A DNA stretch of 64,000 nucleotides from Caloramator proteoclasticus DSM 10124 (GCF_900129265.1 NZ_FQVG01000006.1:16633-80632); one strand, 5' to 3'. Positions 18,587 through 28,355 are shown, counted from the first letter of the stretch. Translations and numbers: made by a program. Notes: a model not told the origin generated them from the sequence alone.

Positions 18587-18624
18587 AGAAGGAAGATAAA
18601 TATAAAAAGCTTCCTTCTTTTTAA
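18587..18624 (+). terminator. Second plus-strand hairpin with T-run
   Basis: AGAAGGAAG (18587-18595) pairs with CTTCCTTCT (18610-18618), followed by TTTT. It lies 80 bp beyond the rlmH hairpin with no gene between, so either it is a back-up terminator or it ends an unannotated small RNA. Confidence 0.5.
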
Positions 18625-18705
18625 CTTTATTTTTGATTGTGAATTCTATAATAGAGTTGAGTTTTATTATAAAAAACCTATTACAAATAAAAACAAAAAC
18701 GTATA

Positions 18706-20061
18706 TCAATTTCTAAACTCATATCCATCTTGTAAAAATCTATTGCATTTTATATCATTTATAAATATCTTGATTAGGTTAAAAAGTGGAAGTAGATACA
18801 GATATACTGCATATGGTATAAAGCCTGTAGAGCTAACCTTCATAGCAGTTGTTGGTACAAAGGCGGCAATATTCCAGGGAATTAGTGCAGCTAATACAAC
18901 AGCAGTGTTTTCTAAATCTAATGCAAGTTGGTAGTTATCAACTTCATTGTTTTCATAGCTTTTATTCATAAGATGCTGTGTTAGTATAATTGCAATAGAT
19001 TGATTACATCCAAAGGCTGCTGTTATTATGCTTGTTATACCTGTGTATAAAAACAAAGTATATCTACTTTTGGCTTTTAGTAATATATCTTCTATTGATT
19101 TAAACATATTCGTTCCACTAAATATTCCAGATAGAGCACAGGAAATAAATACAACTAAGGCGGCCTTCCACATTGATATTATTCCTCCACCCTTTAATAT
19201 AATGTTTAGAGGATTAGAAGGGTTAAGTTTAAATCCCAGTACTAAAAATGTTAGTACTTCTTTTATGCTATATTGTTGAAAAATTATAGCAATGGAGGAG
19301 GCTGTTAGTATGCTTATAAACATTGATAGCTTTACATCAACTTTAAATAAGGAAAAAATTAGTATTATTATTGCTGGCATTAAAACTATTATGTTTATTT
19401 TATAAGTTTCAGCTATTTGTTGGCTTAAATTATTTTGTGTGAAACTTATAGGTTTTTGAAGAGAAAAAATAAAGTATATAGCAATACTTAATATAAGTGG
19501 GAAAATAGATGTTTTAATCATATTCTGTATGTTTATATATAGATTTGTCTTTGTAAGATTTGCAACAAGGTTTGCACTTGATGCCATTGGAGAACACCTA
19601 TCTCCAAAGTATGCACCAGCTATAATAGCACCTGCTACAATGTTTATATTTATATTGGTACTTTTAGCCATTAAAATAAGTGCAACTCCAACTGTACTTA
19701 CTGTTGCAAGGGCGGATCCTAAGAGAAGGGAAATAATGCAGCTAATTATAAAGCTATAGAGTATAAAAAAATTAGGATTCATATATTTTATGCCATAGTA
19801 TATGATTGAAGGAACTGTTCCTGATGCCATCCATATACCTGTTATAGCACCGATTAATACAAATATCTTAAGTACAACAAGTGATTTCTTACCACCATCA
19901 AAGGACATATTAATAATGTCTTTTAAGCTAAAACCTCTTTTAATTGAAATAAAGCAGAAAACGAAAAAGCCAAAGATTAAAGGATAACCTATAAATATTC
20001 CCTTATAAATAGACAAGACTATTACAAAAAAAGTAACTGCCATACCTAAAATAACATCCAT
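18706..20061 (-). CDS. NhaC-type Na+/H+ antiporter family protein
   Basis: An integral membrane protein of about 451 residues with 11-12 predicted helices. The motif AGAYFGDRCSPMASSANLVA is typical of the NhaC antiporter family, and GLTTxTxPW-like ALIPWNIAAF occurs near the end. Family members exchange sodium (or malate-lactate in one case) for protons; the actual substrate is not readable. The track-length ORF begins at 20199, but the first ribosome site (GAGGGG) precedes the ATG at 20061, and the extra upstream residues lack one. It is a single gene, convergent with rlmH and divergent from the L,D-transpeptidase lipoprotein. Confidence 0.85.
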   Translation of the reverse strand: MDVILGMAVTFFVIVLSIYKGIFIGYPLIFGFFVFCFISIKRGFSLKDIINMSFDGGKKSLVVLKIFVLIGAITGIWMASGTVPSIIYYGIKYMNPNFFILYSFIISCIISLLLGSALATVSTVGVALILMAKSTNININIVAGAIIAGAYFGDRCSPMASSANLVANLTKTNLYINIQNMIKTSIFPLILSIAIYFIFSLQKPISFTQNNLSQQIAETYKINIIVLMPAIIILIFSLFKVDVKLSMFISILTASSIAIIFQQYSIKEVLTFLVLGFKLNPSNPLNIILKGGGIISMWKAALVVFISCALSGIFSGTNMFKSIEDILLKAKSRYTLFLYTGITSIITAAFGCNQSIAIILTQHLMNKSYENNEVDNYQLALDLENTAVVLAALIPWNIAAFVPTTAMKVSSTGFIPYAVYLYLLPLFNLIKIFINDIKCNRFLQDGYEFRN

Positions 20062-20305
20062 ATTAACCCCTCTTTCGTATTTTATTCCCCTTTTAAAAGT
20101 TACAAAAATATAATAAATATTCACAATTGTATAATAACACAAATGATTTGCTTTTACAAAGTGTTTTAATAAAAAAATGGGAGAGTATATAAAAATCATA
20201 ATGTGTCGAATAAAATAGATTGTTTGTAGCTTTTGTATATGATAAAATAATGCTTGTTTTAAAAGATTAAATAAATTTATTTTGTTTAAAATTTGGAGGA
20301 TGGGT

Positions 20306-21070
20306 ATGCAAAAGAAAAAAATATTAAAGAATATGATTGTTTTATTTTTATTTTTTGTTTCTTTAATATCTTTTAGCGGATGTAATAAGGAAACTTCAAA
20401 TGAAAGTAATCAGAATGAGCAGCATATAGTGGTTGCAAAGGCTGAAAATAAAAAAGAGGAAATAAAAGTAGATGCAGTAAGTGACCAACAACCTTCAGAT
20501 AATAATAAAGAAAATAAAGAGCAGGATAAAAACAAGACAAATACTTTAGCAACGAAAGAATCAAATAAAAATGCAACAAAAGAAAGTGTAAAAACAAGTG
20601 AAGTTAAAAATAGTACTCAAAAGCAAACAGTAGCGTTAACACCATTAGAACAGGAACTGTTAAAGGATATAAAAGAAAAGAATCTTACAAGTAAAACAGC
20701 ATATATGGTAATTGTTGATACTCAAAAACAATATACTTATATTATGAAAAAATCAAATGGTTCTTGGGGATTATATAAATCACTTATTTGTTCAACAGGT
20801 GCACCAGAAACACCAACCCCAAAAGGTATATATACAATCCAAGATAGAGCACCTTGGTTTTTTTCAAAAAGATATCAACAGGGTGGAATGTATTGGGTAA
20901 GATTTAAAGGTGATTATTTATTCCACAGCTTACCTATGGATGAAAATAAAAACATAGTTGACTATACATTAGGAAAACCTGCATCCCACGGATGTGTAAG
21001 ATTAAAGGTTGAAGATGCAAAATGGTTCTATAATAGTATAACATTTGGAACAAAACTATATATAAAATAA
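20306..21070 (+). CDS. L,D-transpeptidase (YkuD) lipoprotein
   Basis: A secreted lipoprotein of about 254 residues. The signal peptide ends in a lipobox (ISFSGC, Cys near residue 26), then an ~85-residue low-complexity linker rich in Lys, Glu, Asn and Thr, then a YkuD catalytic domain ending with the active-site motif SHGCVR. Such enzymes make 3-3 peptidoglycan cross-links or attach proteins to the wall. The start ATG at 20306 has TGGAGG six bases upstream; the in-frame TTG (20282) and ATG (20300) fit the ribosome site poorly. It is a single gene with a strong terminator. A second, differently built YkuD protein is encoded at 32259. Confidence 0.9.
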   Translation: MQKKKILKNMIVLFLFFVSLISFSGCNKETSNESNQNEQHIVVAKAENKKEEIKVDAVSDQQPSDNNKENKEQDKNKTNTLATKESNKNATKESVKTSEVKNSTQKQTVALTPLEQELLKDIKEKNLTSKTAYMVIVDTQKQYTYIMKKSNGSWGLYKSLICSTGAPETPTPKGIYTIQDRAPWFFSKRYQQGGMYWVRFKGDYLFHSLPMDENKNIVDYTLGKPASHGCVRLKVEDAKWFYNSITFGTKLYIK

Positions 21071-21100
21071 CCCTGCAAAGCTCTGCTTTGCAGGGTTTTA
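21069..21100 (+). terminator. Terminator after L,D-transpeptidase lipoprotein
   Basis: A 12-bp stem, AACCCTGCAAAG with CTTTGCAGGGTT, loop CTCTG, followed by TTAT. The palindrome would also serve the convergent NuoG-like gene. Confidence 0.85.
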
Positions 21101-24100
21101 TCATATTTTTATGTTGTTTTTATGTGCAAAGTTATAAAAATCCTTTTCAACAGTATCATAAACCTTTTTATCGTGGAACATAGCCCTATCCTCTTTGAAG
21201 ATAAGTACAGATTTTTTGTCCTCTGTATTAAATCCATCTGTGTGTAGCACCTGTACTCCCTTTGAACTATTTAGTGGCACAAATACATTTTGAAGTTTAT
21301 CATACACCTTATTAAATCCTTTGTAATATGGTATTTCTTTAGAAATATTTTCTACTATATCCTCTATATTTTTAAGTTGGATTCCAAGATTATATGCAAG
21401 TTTTAGGAATATACATAGGTTATCTGTTCCTAATAAAGGTTCGATGGCTCTATTTAATTTTTGTACCTTTCTACAAGAGTTAGTATAGGTTCCGCATCCT
21501 TCAGCAGAGCTTGCAATTGGTATCACTATATTTGAGTTTTTAGTAGTATCTGTTTCAAACAGGTCAAAGGTAGCAAGAAGCTTTAAATTCTTTAGTACAT
21601 TAGAATAGTCATTATAAATATCTTCACCAATTACAACAAGCCCCTTTATTTGTCCATTTTCTACTTCCTTTAAAATTTCATCTCCTGACATATTGATTCC
21701 CATATCAATAAAGCCCTGTGTATTTGCCTTTGAACGAAGTAATATTATACCGCTGTGAGGTTTACCAACCTTTTTGCATAAAGATAGAGCATCTGCTAAA
21801 AGCATAAGGGAGGCTTCACTTGTAGTGTCCTCATCAACTACTATTATGGTCTTTTTAGCTTGTGCGTAGATATTGGCAAATTCTTTAGCCTCGGTAGTTA
21901 CTTTGACATCTTTGATAAATTCCTTTAATGCATCAAAGTTATTGCAACTGTTCTTTGCTTCCTTTTCATTTATATGTTCTTCAATAATTGATTTTATAAA
22001 TCCCTTTAGGAAGTCTAAATTATTGTCAACTTTATAGAATTTGTTTGACCATTCTTTAATTCTTGAATCATTACTATTTATTGAAACAAGTTTTACTTTA
22101 TTTGCTGCATTTTTTAATCTTGTAGCAAAGGCAGGATGGTTTTCAGCTACGTCTCCGAAGGATACAATAAGTTTAGTACTAAATAGTTCATCATAACTGT
22201 TTGTTGATGCATCATAACCAAATATCTTTTCAAGTACGGCATTTTTCATTGCCATAGAACCGATATATTTTGTATTTAACTTTTCAGCAATTTTTCTTAA
22301 AACAAAGGCCTCTTCATTTGTAAATTTAGGTGAAACTAAAATACCAATGCTGTCTTTTCCATACTGTCCCTCTATAAGTTTTAATTTCTTAGAAAGAAGG
22401 GATAGAGCTTCATCAATGGATACCTTACTCTCTGCATTTTCACAAAAGACAAATGGAGTTTTAAGTCTTAAATTGCTATTTATATGTTCAGTACCAAATC
22501 TTCCTCTTGCACAAAGAACTCCTGCCTTTTCTTTGTTTGGAAGAGTCTTAAATACTAAATCTCCCTTTGATTGATAAACAACCTCACAACCAGCACCACA
22601 GTAGCTACAAACAGAATGAACCTCATCAAATTCTACAGGAACTTGCTTATTTACAGCGGCTCTATCTATAAGTGCTCCAGTTGGACATACATCTACACAT
22701 TGACCGCAGGAGATACAGGAGCTTTGATTTAGGGGTAGGTTGAATTCAGGTATAACCTCAGAATTAAATCCTCTTCCCTTAAGTCCAAGGGCAGTTATAC
22801 CCATAACTTCTTCGCAGGTTCTGTAGCAGAGACCACATAAAATACATTTGTCAGGGTTTCTTAAAATGAAAGGATGAGTATCATTTAAATCCCTCTTATG
22901 CTTTTCGCCCTTTATTCTATCTACCTTGATGTTGTATTTTTGAAGATAGTTTACTAATTTGCATTCAAAATAGTCGTGACAGCCACATTCAAGGCATCTT
23001 GAGGCTTCTTTGATTGCCTGTTCTTTAGTTAAGGCCTTTGAAATCGGTCTAAAGCTTATTTTTCGTTCACTGCTTGGGAGCACATATTGTTCCTGTCTTT
23101 CTTCCCTACTATACTTTTTAAAATCCTCTTCAGTTAAATCATCTTGAACTATGTAGCAGGGGTTTGGAACAGAAACTTCTTCTCCCTTTAAATAATTATC
23201 TATAACATAGGCAGCATTTTTGCCCTGTGCAATTGCTTCTATAGCAATTTTAGGACCTGTTACTGCCTCACCACCAGCAAATATACCCTCCATACTTGTT
23301 TTAAAGTTATTTGGATTAACAGAGATAGTTCCCCATTTTGTAGTTTCAAGTTCCTTTACGCACTCGGGGTTAACCTTCTGTCCTATTGCAGAGATAATAA
23401 GGTCTGCCTCAAAGGTAATCTCATCACCCTCAATTGGAATAGGTTTTCTTCTACCAGATTTATCAGGCTCCCCAAGCATCATCCTTTGACATCTTATAGC
23501 CGTAGCTCTTTTTCCATCTCCAATAATTTCTATAGGAGCAACAAGGAATGTAAACTCAACTCCTTCTTCTTCAGCCTCTTTAACTTCAATCTCTTCAGCA
23601 GGCATTTCTTCCTTTGTTCTTCTGTATAGTACTTGTACACTTTTTGCACCAAGTCTTACAGCAGTTCTTGCTACGTCCATAGCAGTATTACCGCCACCTA
23701 TTACTACAACCTTATCTCCAAGGTATATAGGTTCTGAAAGGGTTGCCCTTCTTAAAAACTCAATTCCCCCCATAACCCCATCTAATTCTTCACCAGGACA
23801 GTTAAGAGGAGTGCTTGCCCAGGCACCTATGGCTATAAATACTGCATCATAGTTCTTTTTAAGATATGAAAGTGTAATATCTTCTCCAAGTTTTGTATTA
23901 CAGATTATTTCAACACCCATTTTAGTTAGAGTATTTATTTCTGCATCAAGAAGTTCCTTTGGAAGACGATATTGAGGTATTCCGTATCTTAACATTCCTC
24001 CGGGATGCGGTTGTGCTTCGTATATAACAACCTTATGTCCCTCCATTGATAGAAAGTAGGCACAGGATATACCAGCAGGACCTCCACCTATTATTGCAAC

Positions 24101-24682
24101 TCTTTTTCCAGTTGAAGGTTTTACTTCTGGGACAAAGGGCCCCTTATTTATATCAATTTCTCCTATGTATCTTTTCAGATCTGCAATTGCAATAGGTTTA
24201 TCAACTTTACCACGCCTGCATTCGCTCTCACAGGGGTGAGGACAAACTCTACCTATACTTGCTGGTAGGGGAATAACCTTTTTTACAAGTTTTATAGCTT
24301 CATCATATTGACCATTGGCAATGAGCCCAACATAACCTTGGCAGTCGGTATGTGCAGGACAGGCATTTACACAAGGAGGTCTACAATCTCCTCTGTGGTC
24401 AGATGATAAAAGTTCGAGAGCTGTTTTTCGGGCAGCAATTGTACGCTTTGTGTCTGTTCTTATAATCATACCATCTGATGGGAAGGTTGAACAGGCACGA
24501 ACAAGCTTAGGGCTTCCTTCAACTTCAACAACACAAAGTCCACAGGAACCATAGGGTTTTGTGTTTTGGCTGTAGCATAGGTTTGGTATATCGATGCCAT
24601 TTTCAAGAGCAATTTGAAGAATGGTTTTATCATCGGTTGTGGTAATTTCTCTATTATTTATATTAACCCTTATTAAAGACAC
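21101..24682 (-). CDS. Large iron-sulfur flavoprotein: NuoG-like / GltD-like fusion, subunit of a bifurcating-type complex
   Basis: About 1,193 residues from GTG at 24682, which has GGGAG at 8-base spacing and avoids overlap with the NuoF-like gene. Order of domains: [2Fe-2S] ferredoxin (CYSQNTKPYGSCGLCVVE), NuoG-type His-Cys cluster region (DHRGDC...C..C), GltD/NfnB-like FAD and NAD(P) domain with two GxGxxG sites (AIIGGGPAGISCA and VVIGGGNTAMDVA), two [4Fe-4S] ferredoxin sets (CILCGLCYRTC and CISCGQCVDVCP), then a molybdopterin-oxidoreductase-like C-terminus starting CSYCGAGC. The last part lacks the catalytic Cys/Sec expected for formate dehydrogenase and ends early, as in NuoG. The combination fits Stn-like electron-bifurcating transhydrogenases. 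Physiological substrates are inferred. Confidence 0.85.
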   Translation of the reverse strand: MSLIRVNINNREITTTDDKTILQIALENGIDIPNLCYSQNTKPYGSCGLCVVEVEGSPKLVRACSTFPSDGMIIRTDTKRTIAARKTALELLSSDHRGDCRPPCVNACPAHTDCQGYVGLIANGQYDEAIKLVKKVIPLPASIGRVCPHPCESECRRGKVDKPIAIADLKRYIGEIDINKGPFVPEVKPSTGKRVAIIGGGPAGISCAYFLSMEGHKVVIYEAQPHPGGMLRYGIPQYRLPKELLDAEINTLTKMGVEIICNTKLGEDITLSYLKKNYDAVFIAIGAWASTPLNCPGEELDGVMGGIEFLRRATLSEPIYLGDKVVVIGGGNTAMDVARTAVRLGAKSVQVLYRRTKEEMPAEEIEVKEAEEEGVEFTFLVAPIEIIGDGKRATAIRCQRMMLGEPDKSGRRKPIPIEGDEITFEADLIISAIGQKVNPECVKELETTKWGTISVNPNNFKTSMEGIFAGGEAVTGPKIAIEAIAQGKNAAYVIDNYLKGEEVSVPNPCYIVQDDLTEEDFKKYSREERQEQYVLPSSERKISFRPISKALTKEQAIKEASRCLECGCHDYFECKLVNYLQKYNIKVDRIKGEKHKRDLNDTHPFILRNPDKCILCGLCYRTCEEVMGITALGLKGRGFNSEVIPEFNLPLNQSSCISCGQCVDVCPTGALIDRAAVNKQVPVEFDEVHSVCSYCGAGCEVVYQSKGDLVFKTLPNKEKAGVLCARGRFGTEHINSNLRLKTPFVFCENAESKVSIDEALSLLSKKLKLIEGQYGKDSIGILVSPKFTNEEAFVLRKIAEKLNTKYIGSMAMKNAVLEKIFGYDASTNSYDELFSTKLIVSFGDVAENHPAFATRLKNAANKVKLVSINSNDSRIKEWSNKFYKVDNNLDFLKGFIKSIIEEHINEKEAKNSCNNFDALKEFIKDVKVTTEAKEFANIYAQAKKTIIVVDEDTTSEASLMLLADALSLCKKVGKPHSGIILLRSKANTQGFIDMGINMSGDEILKEVENGQIKGLVVIGEDIYNDYSNVLKNLKLLATFDLFETDTTKNSNIVIPIASSAEGCGTYTNSCRKVQKLNRAIEPLLGTDNLCIFLKLAYNLGIQLKNIEDIVENISKEIPYYKGFNKVYDKLQNVFVPLNSSKGVQVLHTDGFNTEDKKSVLIFKEDRAMFHDKKVYDTVEKDFYNFAHKNNIKI

Positions 24683-24698
24683 ATCTATCACTCCCTTT

Positions 24699-26453
24699 TT
24701 ATTCAGTATAAATAGCATTAAACTTACAAGTTTTTATACAGTTTCCGCATTTAATACATTTATCTTGAGCTATTGTATGTGCTTTTTTTCTTTCTCCTGA
24801 TATTGCAGAAGTTGGACAACTCTTTGCACACATTGTACAACCAATACACTTTTCAGCGTCAATTTTATATGATAATAGTGCTCTACATTGTTTTGCAGGA
24901 CATTTTTTATCATTAATATGGGATAGATATTCATCTTTAAAATATTTTAGTGTTGTAAGTACAGGATTTGGTGCTGTTTGACCAAGTCCGCACAGTGAAC
25001 CATCCTTAACGCTGTAGCAGAGTTCCTCAAGTATTTCAAGGTCTTCAACTGTTCCCTTTCCCTCTGATATATTGTTTAGTATCTCAAGCATTCTTTTTGT
25101 ACCTATTCTACAGTAGATACATTTTCCACAGGATTCTTTACAAGTAAAGTCAAGGAAGAACCTTGCTATATCCACCATACAGGTTGTTTCATCCATAACT
25201 ATCATACCACCAGAACCCATAATGGCACCTGTACTGTTTATTGATTCATAGTCAACAGGAGTGTCGAGGAGTTCCTTTGGAATACATCCTCCAGATGGTC
25301 CACCCATCTGAACAGCTTTAAATTCCTTATCCTCTTTAATTCCTCCACCTATTTCATATATGACTTCTCTTAAGGTCATACCCATAGGTACTTCGATTAA
25401 TCCACCACGCTTAATTTTACCTGCAAGTGCAAAAACCTTTGTTCCCTTACTCTTTTCTGTTCCATATTTTGCAAACTCCTGTCCTCCATTTTTGATTATC
25501 CAAGGTACGTTTGCATATGTTTCAACATTATTTATGTTGGTTGGTTTGCCAAAGAAACCTGATTGTGCTGGGAATGGTGGTTTTAATCTTGGCATACCGC
25601 GTTCTCCCTCAAGGGAGGCTATAAGGGCAGTTTCTTCGCCACATACAAAGGCACCGGCCCCCATTTTAATTTTAAGTTCAAAATCAAATCCTGAATTTAA
25701 TATGTTCTCTCCAAGAAGATTTTTTTCCTTTGCTTGTTCTATAGCGATATTTAATCTCTCTATAGCAAGAGGATACTCAGCACGTACATAAACAAAGCCT
25801 GTATGTGCACCTATTGCATAGGCAGCAATTATCATTCCTTCAATAAGAGAATGAGGGTCTCCTTCAATTACGCTTCTATCCATAAAGGCACCAGGGTCTC
25901 CTTCATCTGCATTACAAACTATGTATTTTTCATTTCCCTTTGAGGCTCTTGCAGCATTCCATTTAAACCAAGTTGGGAAACCTGCACCACCTCGTCCTCT
26001 AAGACCAGATATTTTTACTTCTTCAATTACCTCCTCTGGAGTCATTTGGCTAAGTGCCTTTTTTAGGGCAGAGTAGCCACCAGCCTCAATATAGTCTTCA
26101 ATGCTCTCGGGGTTTATGATTCCACAATTTCTTAAAACAATTCTAACCTGTTTTTCAAGTTGTGGGTGAGGCTTCTTGTCGGTTGAAACTATGTATTTTT
26201 CAATAGGTAATCCCTTTAAAATATGTTCATTAAATATTTCTTCTGCCATTGATGGACTTACATTAGCATATGTATAGGTTCCATTATCATCTATGATATC
26301 AACAATTGGCTCAAGATAACACATACCTATACATCCCGTTGTTATTATTTCAATTTGTTTATTACTTTCCTTTAAGAGCTTTTCAAATATATTTTTAATT
26401 TTTCTACCTCCAGCAGCAATACCACAGCTTCCAAGCCCTATTCTAATTTTCAT
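24699..26453 (-). CDS. NuoF/HydB-like NADH-binding flavoprotein subunit
   Basis: About 584 residues. Order: N-terminal thioredoxin-like [2Fe-2S] domain (GLGSCGIAAGG...TTGCIGMCYLEP), FMN and NADH site (LRGRGGAGFPTWFKW, CNADEGDPGAFMDR), the C-terminal NuoF [4Fe-4S] motif ESCGKCIYCRIGTKR, then a bacterial-type 2[4Fe-4S] ferredoxin domain (CIGCTMCAKSCP and CIKCGNCIKTC). This is the architecture of HydB/StnB-type subunits of soluble NAD-linked complexes rather than of membrane complex I. The ATG at 26453 has AGGAGG ten bases upstream; it overlaps the NuoE-like gene by 11 bases. It delivers electrons between NADH and the iron-sulfur chain. Confidence 0.92.
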   Translation of the reverse strand: MKIRIGLGSCGIAAGGRKIKNIFEKLLKESNKQIEIITTGCIGMCYLEPIVDIIDDNGTYTYANVSPSMAEEIFNEHILKGLPIEKYIVSTDKKPHPQLEKQVRIVLRNCGIINPESIEDYIEAGGYSALKKALSQMTPEEVIEEVKISGLRGRGGAGFPTWFKWNAARASKGNEKYIVCNADEGDPGAFMDRSVIEGDPHSLIEGMIIAAYAIGAHTGFVYVRAEYPLAIERLNIAIEQAKEKNLLGENILNSGFDFELKIKMGAGAFVCGEETALIASLEGERGMPRLKPPFPAQSGFFGKPTNINNVETYANVPWIIKNGGQEFAKYGTEKSKGTKVFALAGKIKRGGLIEVPMGMTLREVIYEIGGGIKEDKEFKAVQMGGPSGGCIPKELLDTPVDYESINSTGAIMGSGGMIVMDETTCMVDIARFFLDFTCKESCGKCIYCRIGTKRMLEILNNISEGKGTVEDLEILEELCYSVKDGSLCGLGQTAPNPVLTTLKYFKDEYLSHINDKKCPAKQCRALLSYKIDAEKCIGCTMCAKSCPTSAISGERKKAHTIAQDKCIKCGNCIKTCKFNAIYTE

Positions 26454-26985
26454 CGGAGTTTTTCCTCCTTTCTTTTTCATATATATCCCTTATAATCTTC
26501 TTTGCACTATCTGGTGTTAGGTTTCCATAAGCCTCACCGTTTATCATAATTACAGGTGCAAGGCTACAGCAACCAAGACAGGCAACATCCTCAAGTGTAA
26601 ATAATCCGTCCTCTGTTGTTTCTCCAGGCTTTATATTAAGTTCTTCGCATATTGCTCTACTAACTTCTTTGGAACCGTTAACGTGACAAGCAGTACCTTG
26701 ACATTGAAGAATTATATATTTTCCAGTTGGATTTAATCTAAATTGTGCATAGAAGGTTGCAATACCATATATCTTTGCTCTTTTACTTCCAGTTCTTTCA
26801 GCAATAAGGTTTAGGGCACTTAGTGGGAGGTAGCCGTACAATTCTTGTGTATCTTGAAGTATGCTGATAAGGCTGGCACTTTGTCCTTCGTATTTTTTAA
26901 AAATTGGTTCCATTAAACTTAAATCAACCTTCTTATCGTCGAAATTTAATGATAGTTTTTCTTCACAGGAACAACTCACATCCAT
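26443..26985 (-). CDS. NuoE/HydC-like [2Fe-2S] subunit
   Basis: A 180-residue thioredoxin-fold ferredoxin of the complex I 24-kDa family. The four cluster cysteines are seen in CQGTACHVNG and DVACLGCCSLAP; the upstream helical part (LISILQDTQELYGYLPLSALNLIAE) is typical. It is the first gene of the three-gene operon (NuoE-, NuoF-, NuoG-like). The ATG follows AAGGAGG. A Cys-rich N-terminal SCSCEE extension is an oddity of unknown meaning. The operon lacks a HydA hydrogenase or any membrane subunit within the window. Confidence 0.92.
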   Translation of the reverse strand: MDVSCSCEEKLSLNFDDKKVDLSLMEPIFKKYEGQSASLISILQDTQELYGYLPLSALNLIAERTGSKRAKIYGIATFYAQFRLNPTGKYIILQCQGTACHVNGSKEVSRAICEELNIKPGETTEDGLFTLEDVACLGCCSLAPVIMINGEAYGNLTPDSAKKIIRDIYEKERRKNSDEN

Positions 26986-27144
26986 TCCTCCTTCTTTATA
27001 TAGTTAGCATTTTAAGTTGGAAACTTAATAAGCTGACAATTTGCAAATACAGAAAATTCAAAATAACCACAATTTTATTTTGGCACAAAAAATGTTCTAA
27101 TTCAAATATTTATTTTTTAATGGGTCGATAAAATATCCTTTTAA

Positions 27145-27178
27145 ATTCATTAAGCTCTCAAAAGAGAGCTTAATGAAT
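27145..27178 (-). terminator. Hairpin after alcohol dehydrogenase gene
   Basis: A perfect 15-bp stem, ATTCATTAAGCTCTC with GAGAGCTTAATGAAT, loop AAAA, 10 bp beyond the stop of the minus-strand dehydrogenase gene. The following T-rich tract is weak. Confidence 0.7.
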
Positions 27179-27188
27179 ACAAATTATA

Positions 27189-28355
27189 TTAAAAATCAAT
27201 GTCTTTTCCTTCATATATGTATTCAAGAACCTTTTCCATAGTAGCATCATCTATTGGTCTTGGGTTAGAACCTGTACAAGCATCAAGAACTGCATTGTGT
27301 GCTATTGACTTAACGTTTGCTCTAAAGTCTTCTTCGCTAACTCCATATCCCTTTAATGATAGAGGTATATCCATACTTCTATTTAATTCTCTAATCATTT
27401 CAACAAGTGCATTGACAAGTTCATCTTCATTATTTCCTGAAAGTTTTAGAGTTTTTGCTATTTGTGCGTATCTATCCTTACATTCCTTTGAGTTGTATTG
27501 AATTACGTATGGTAGATATATTGCATTTGCACATCCGTGGGGTATATGGAAAACAGCACCAGTCTTATGAGCAATAGAGTGTGTTATACCAAGTAGAGCA
27601 TTGGAGAATGCCATACCAGCAAGACATTGTGCATAGTGCATTTGTTCCCTTGCTTCCTTATCACCATTAAAGGATTTAACAAGATTATCCTTAATCATAA
27701 CTATTGCGTGCATAGCAAGTGGATCTGAGAATGGTGATTTTTGTGAAGCTACATAAGCTTCTACAGCGTGGGTTAGAGCATCCATACCAGTGTGAGCTGT
27801 AAGTGACTTTGGCATTGTTTGTGCAAGTTCTGGGTCTACTATTGCAATATCTGGTGTTATATTAAAGTCAGCCAATGGATACTTTATCTTTGCTTTGTAA
27901 TCAGTTATAACTGAGAAGGCAGTAACTTCAGTTGCAGTTCCACTTGTTGAAGGAATAGCAACGAATCTTGCCTTATTTCTTAACTCTGGAAGTCCAAATG
28001 GAACAACTGCTTGTTCAAATGTAAAATCAGGATATTCATAGAAAATCCACATAGCCTTTGCAGCATCGATTGGAGAACCACCACCAACTGCAACTATCCA
28101 GTCAGGCTCAAATTCTCTCATTATTTCTGCACCCTTCATAACTGTTTCAACTGATGGGTCTGGTTCAACGCCTTCAATAAGCTTTGTTTCAAGGCCAGCT
28201 TCGTGAAGATAGGCTTCTATTTTATCAAGGAAGCCAAATCTCTTCATTGAACCTCCACCAACAACTATAACGGCCTTTTTACCTTTTAGATTTTTCAATT
28301 CTTCTAATGAGTTCTTACCAAAGTAGATGTCTCTTGGTAATGTAAATCTTGCCAT
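27189..28355 (-). CDS. Iron-containing alcohol dehydrogenase
   Basis: A 388-residue group III (iron-dependent) alcohol dehydrogenase that reduces aldehydes to alcohols with NAD(P)H during fermentation. The nucleotide loop (VGGGSMKRFG; VAVGGGSPIDAAKA), and metal ligands in GMDALTHAVEAY and HSIAHKTGAVFHIPHG, are intact. It resembles single-domain butanol/propanediol-type enzymes; substrate chain length cannot be read. The ATG follows AAGGAGGGGG. A textbook sigma-54 promoter lies 38 bp upstream and the neighbouring upstream gene encodes a sigma-54 activator, so expression is probably switched on by that protein. Confidence 0.94.
   Translation of the reverse strand: MARFTLPRDIYFGKNSLEELKNLKGKKAVIVVGGGSMKRFGFLDKIEAYLHEAGLETKLIEGVEPDPSVETVMKGAEIMREFEPDWIVAVGGGSPIDAAKAMWIFYEYPDFTFEQAVVPFGLPELRNKARFVAIPSTSGTATEVTAFSVITDYKAKIKYPLADFNITPDIAIVDPELAQTMPKSLTAHTGMDALTHAVEAYVASQKSPFSDPLAMHAIVMIKDNLVKSFNGDKEAREQMHYAQCLAGMAFSNALLGITHSIAHKTGAVFHIPHGCANAIYLPYVIQYNSKECKDRYAQIAKTLKLSGNNEDELVNALVEMIRELNRSMDIPLSLKGYGVSEEDFRANVKSIAHNAVLDACTGSNPRPIDDATMEKVLEYIYEGKDIDF

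Noticed and set aside
21101..24682. Large subunit as a formate dehydrogenase or as HydA hydrogenase
   Set aside because: No catalytic Cys/Sec motif is visible in the molybdopterin part and no H-cluster motif (TSCxP...) exists; the C-terminus is NuoG-like.
27085..27101. TTGGCAC on the plus strand upstream of the NuoE-like gene as a second sigma-54 promoter
   Set aside because: The required TTGC is missing at the -12 position, and the element points away from the operon.
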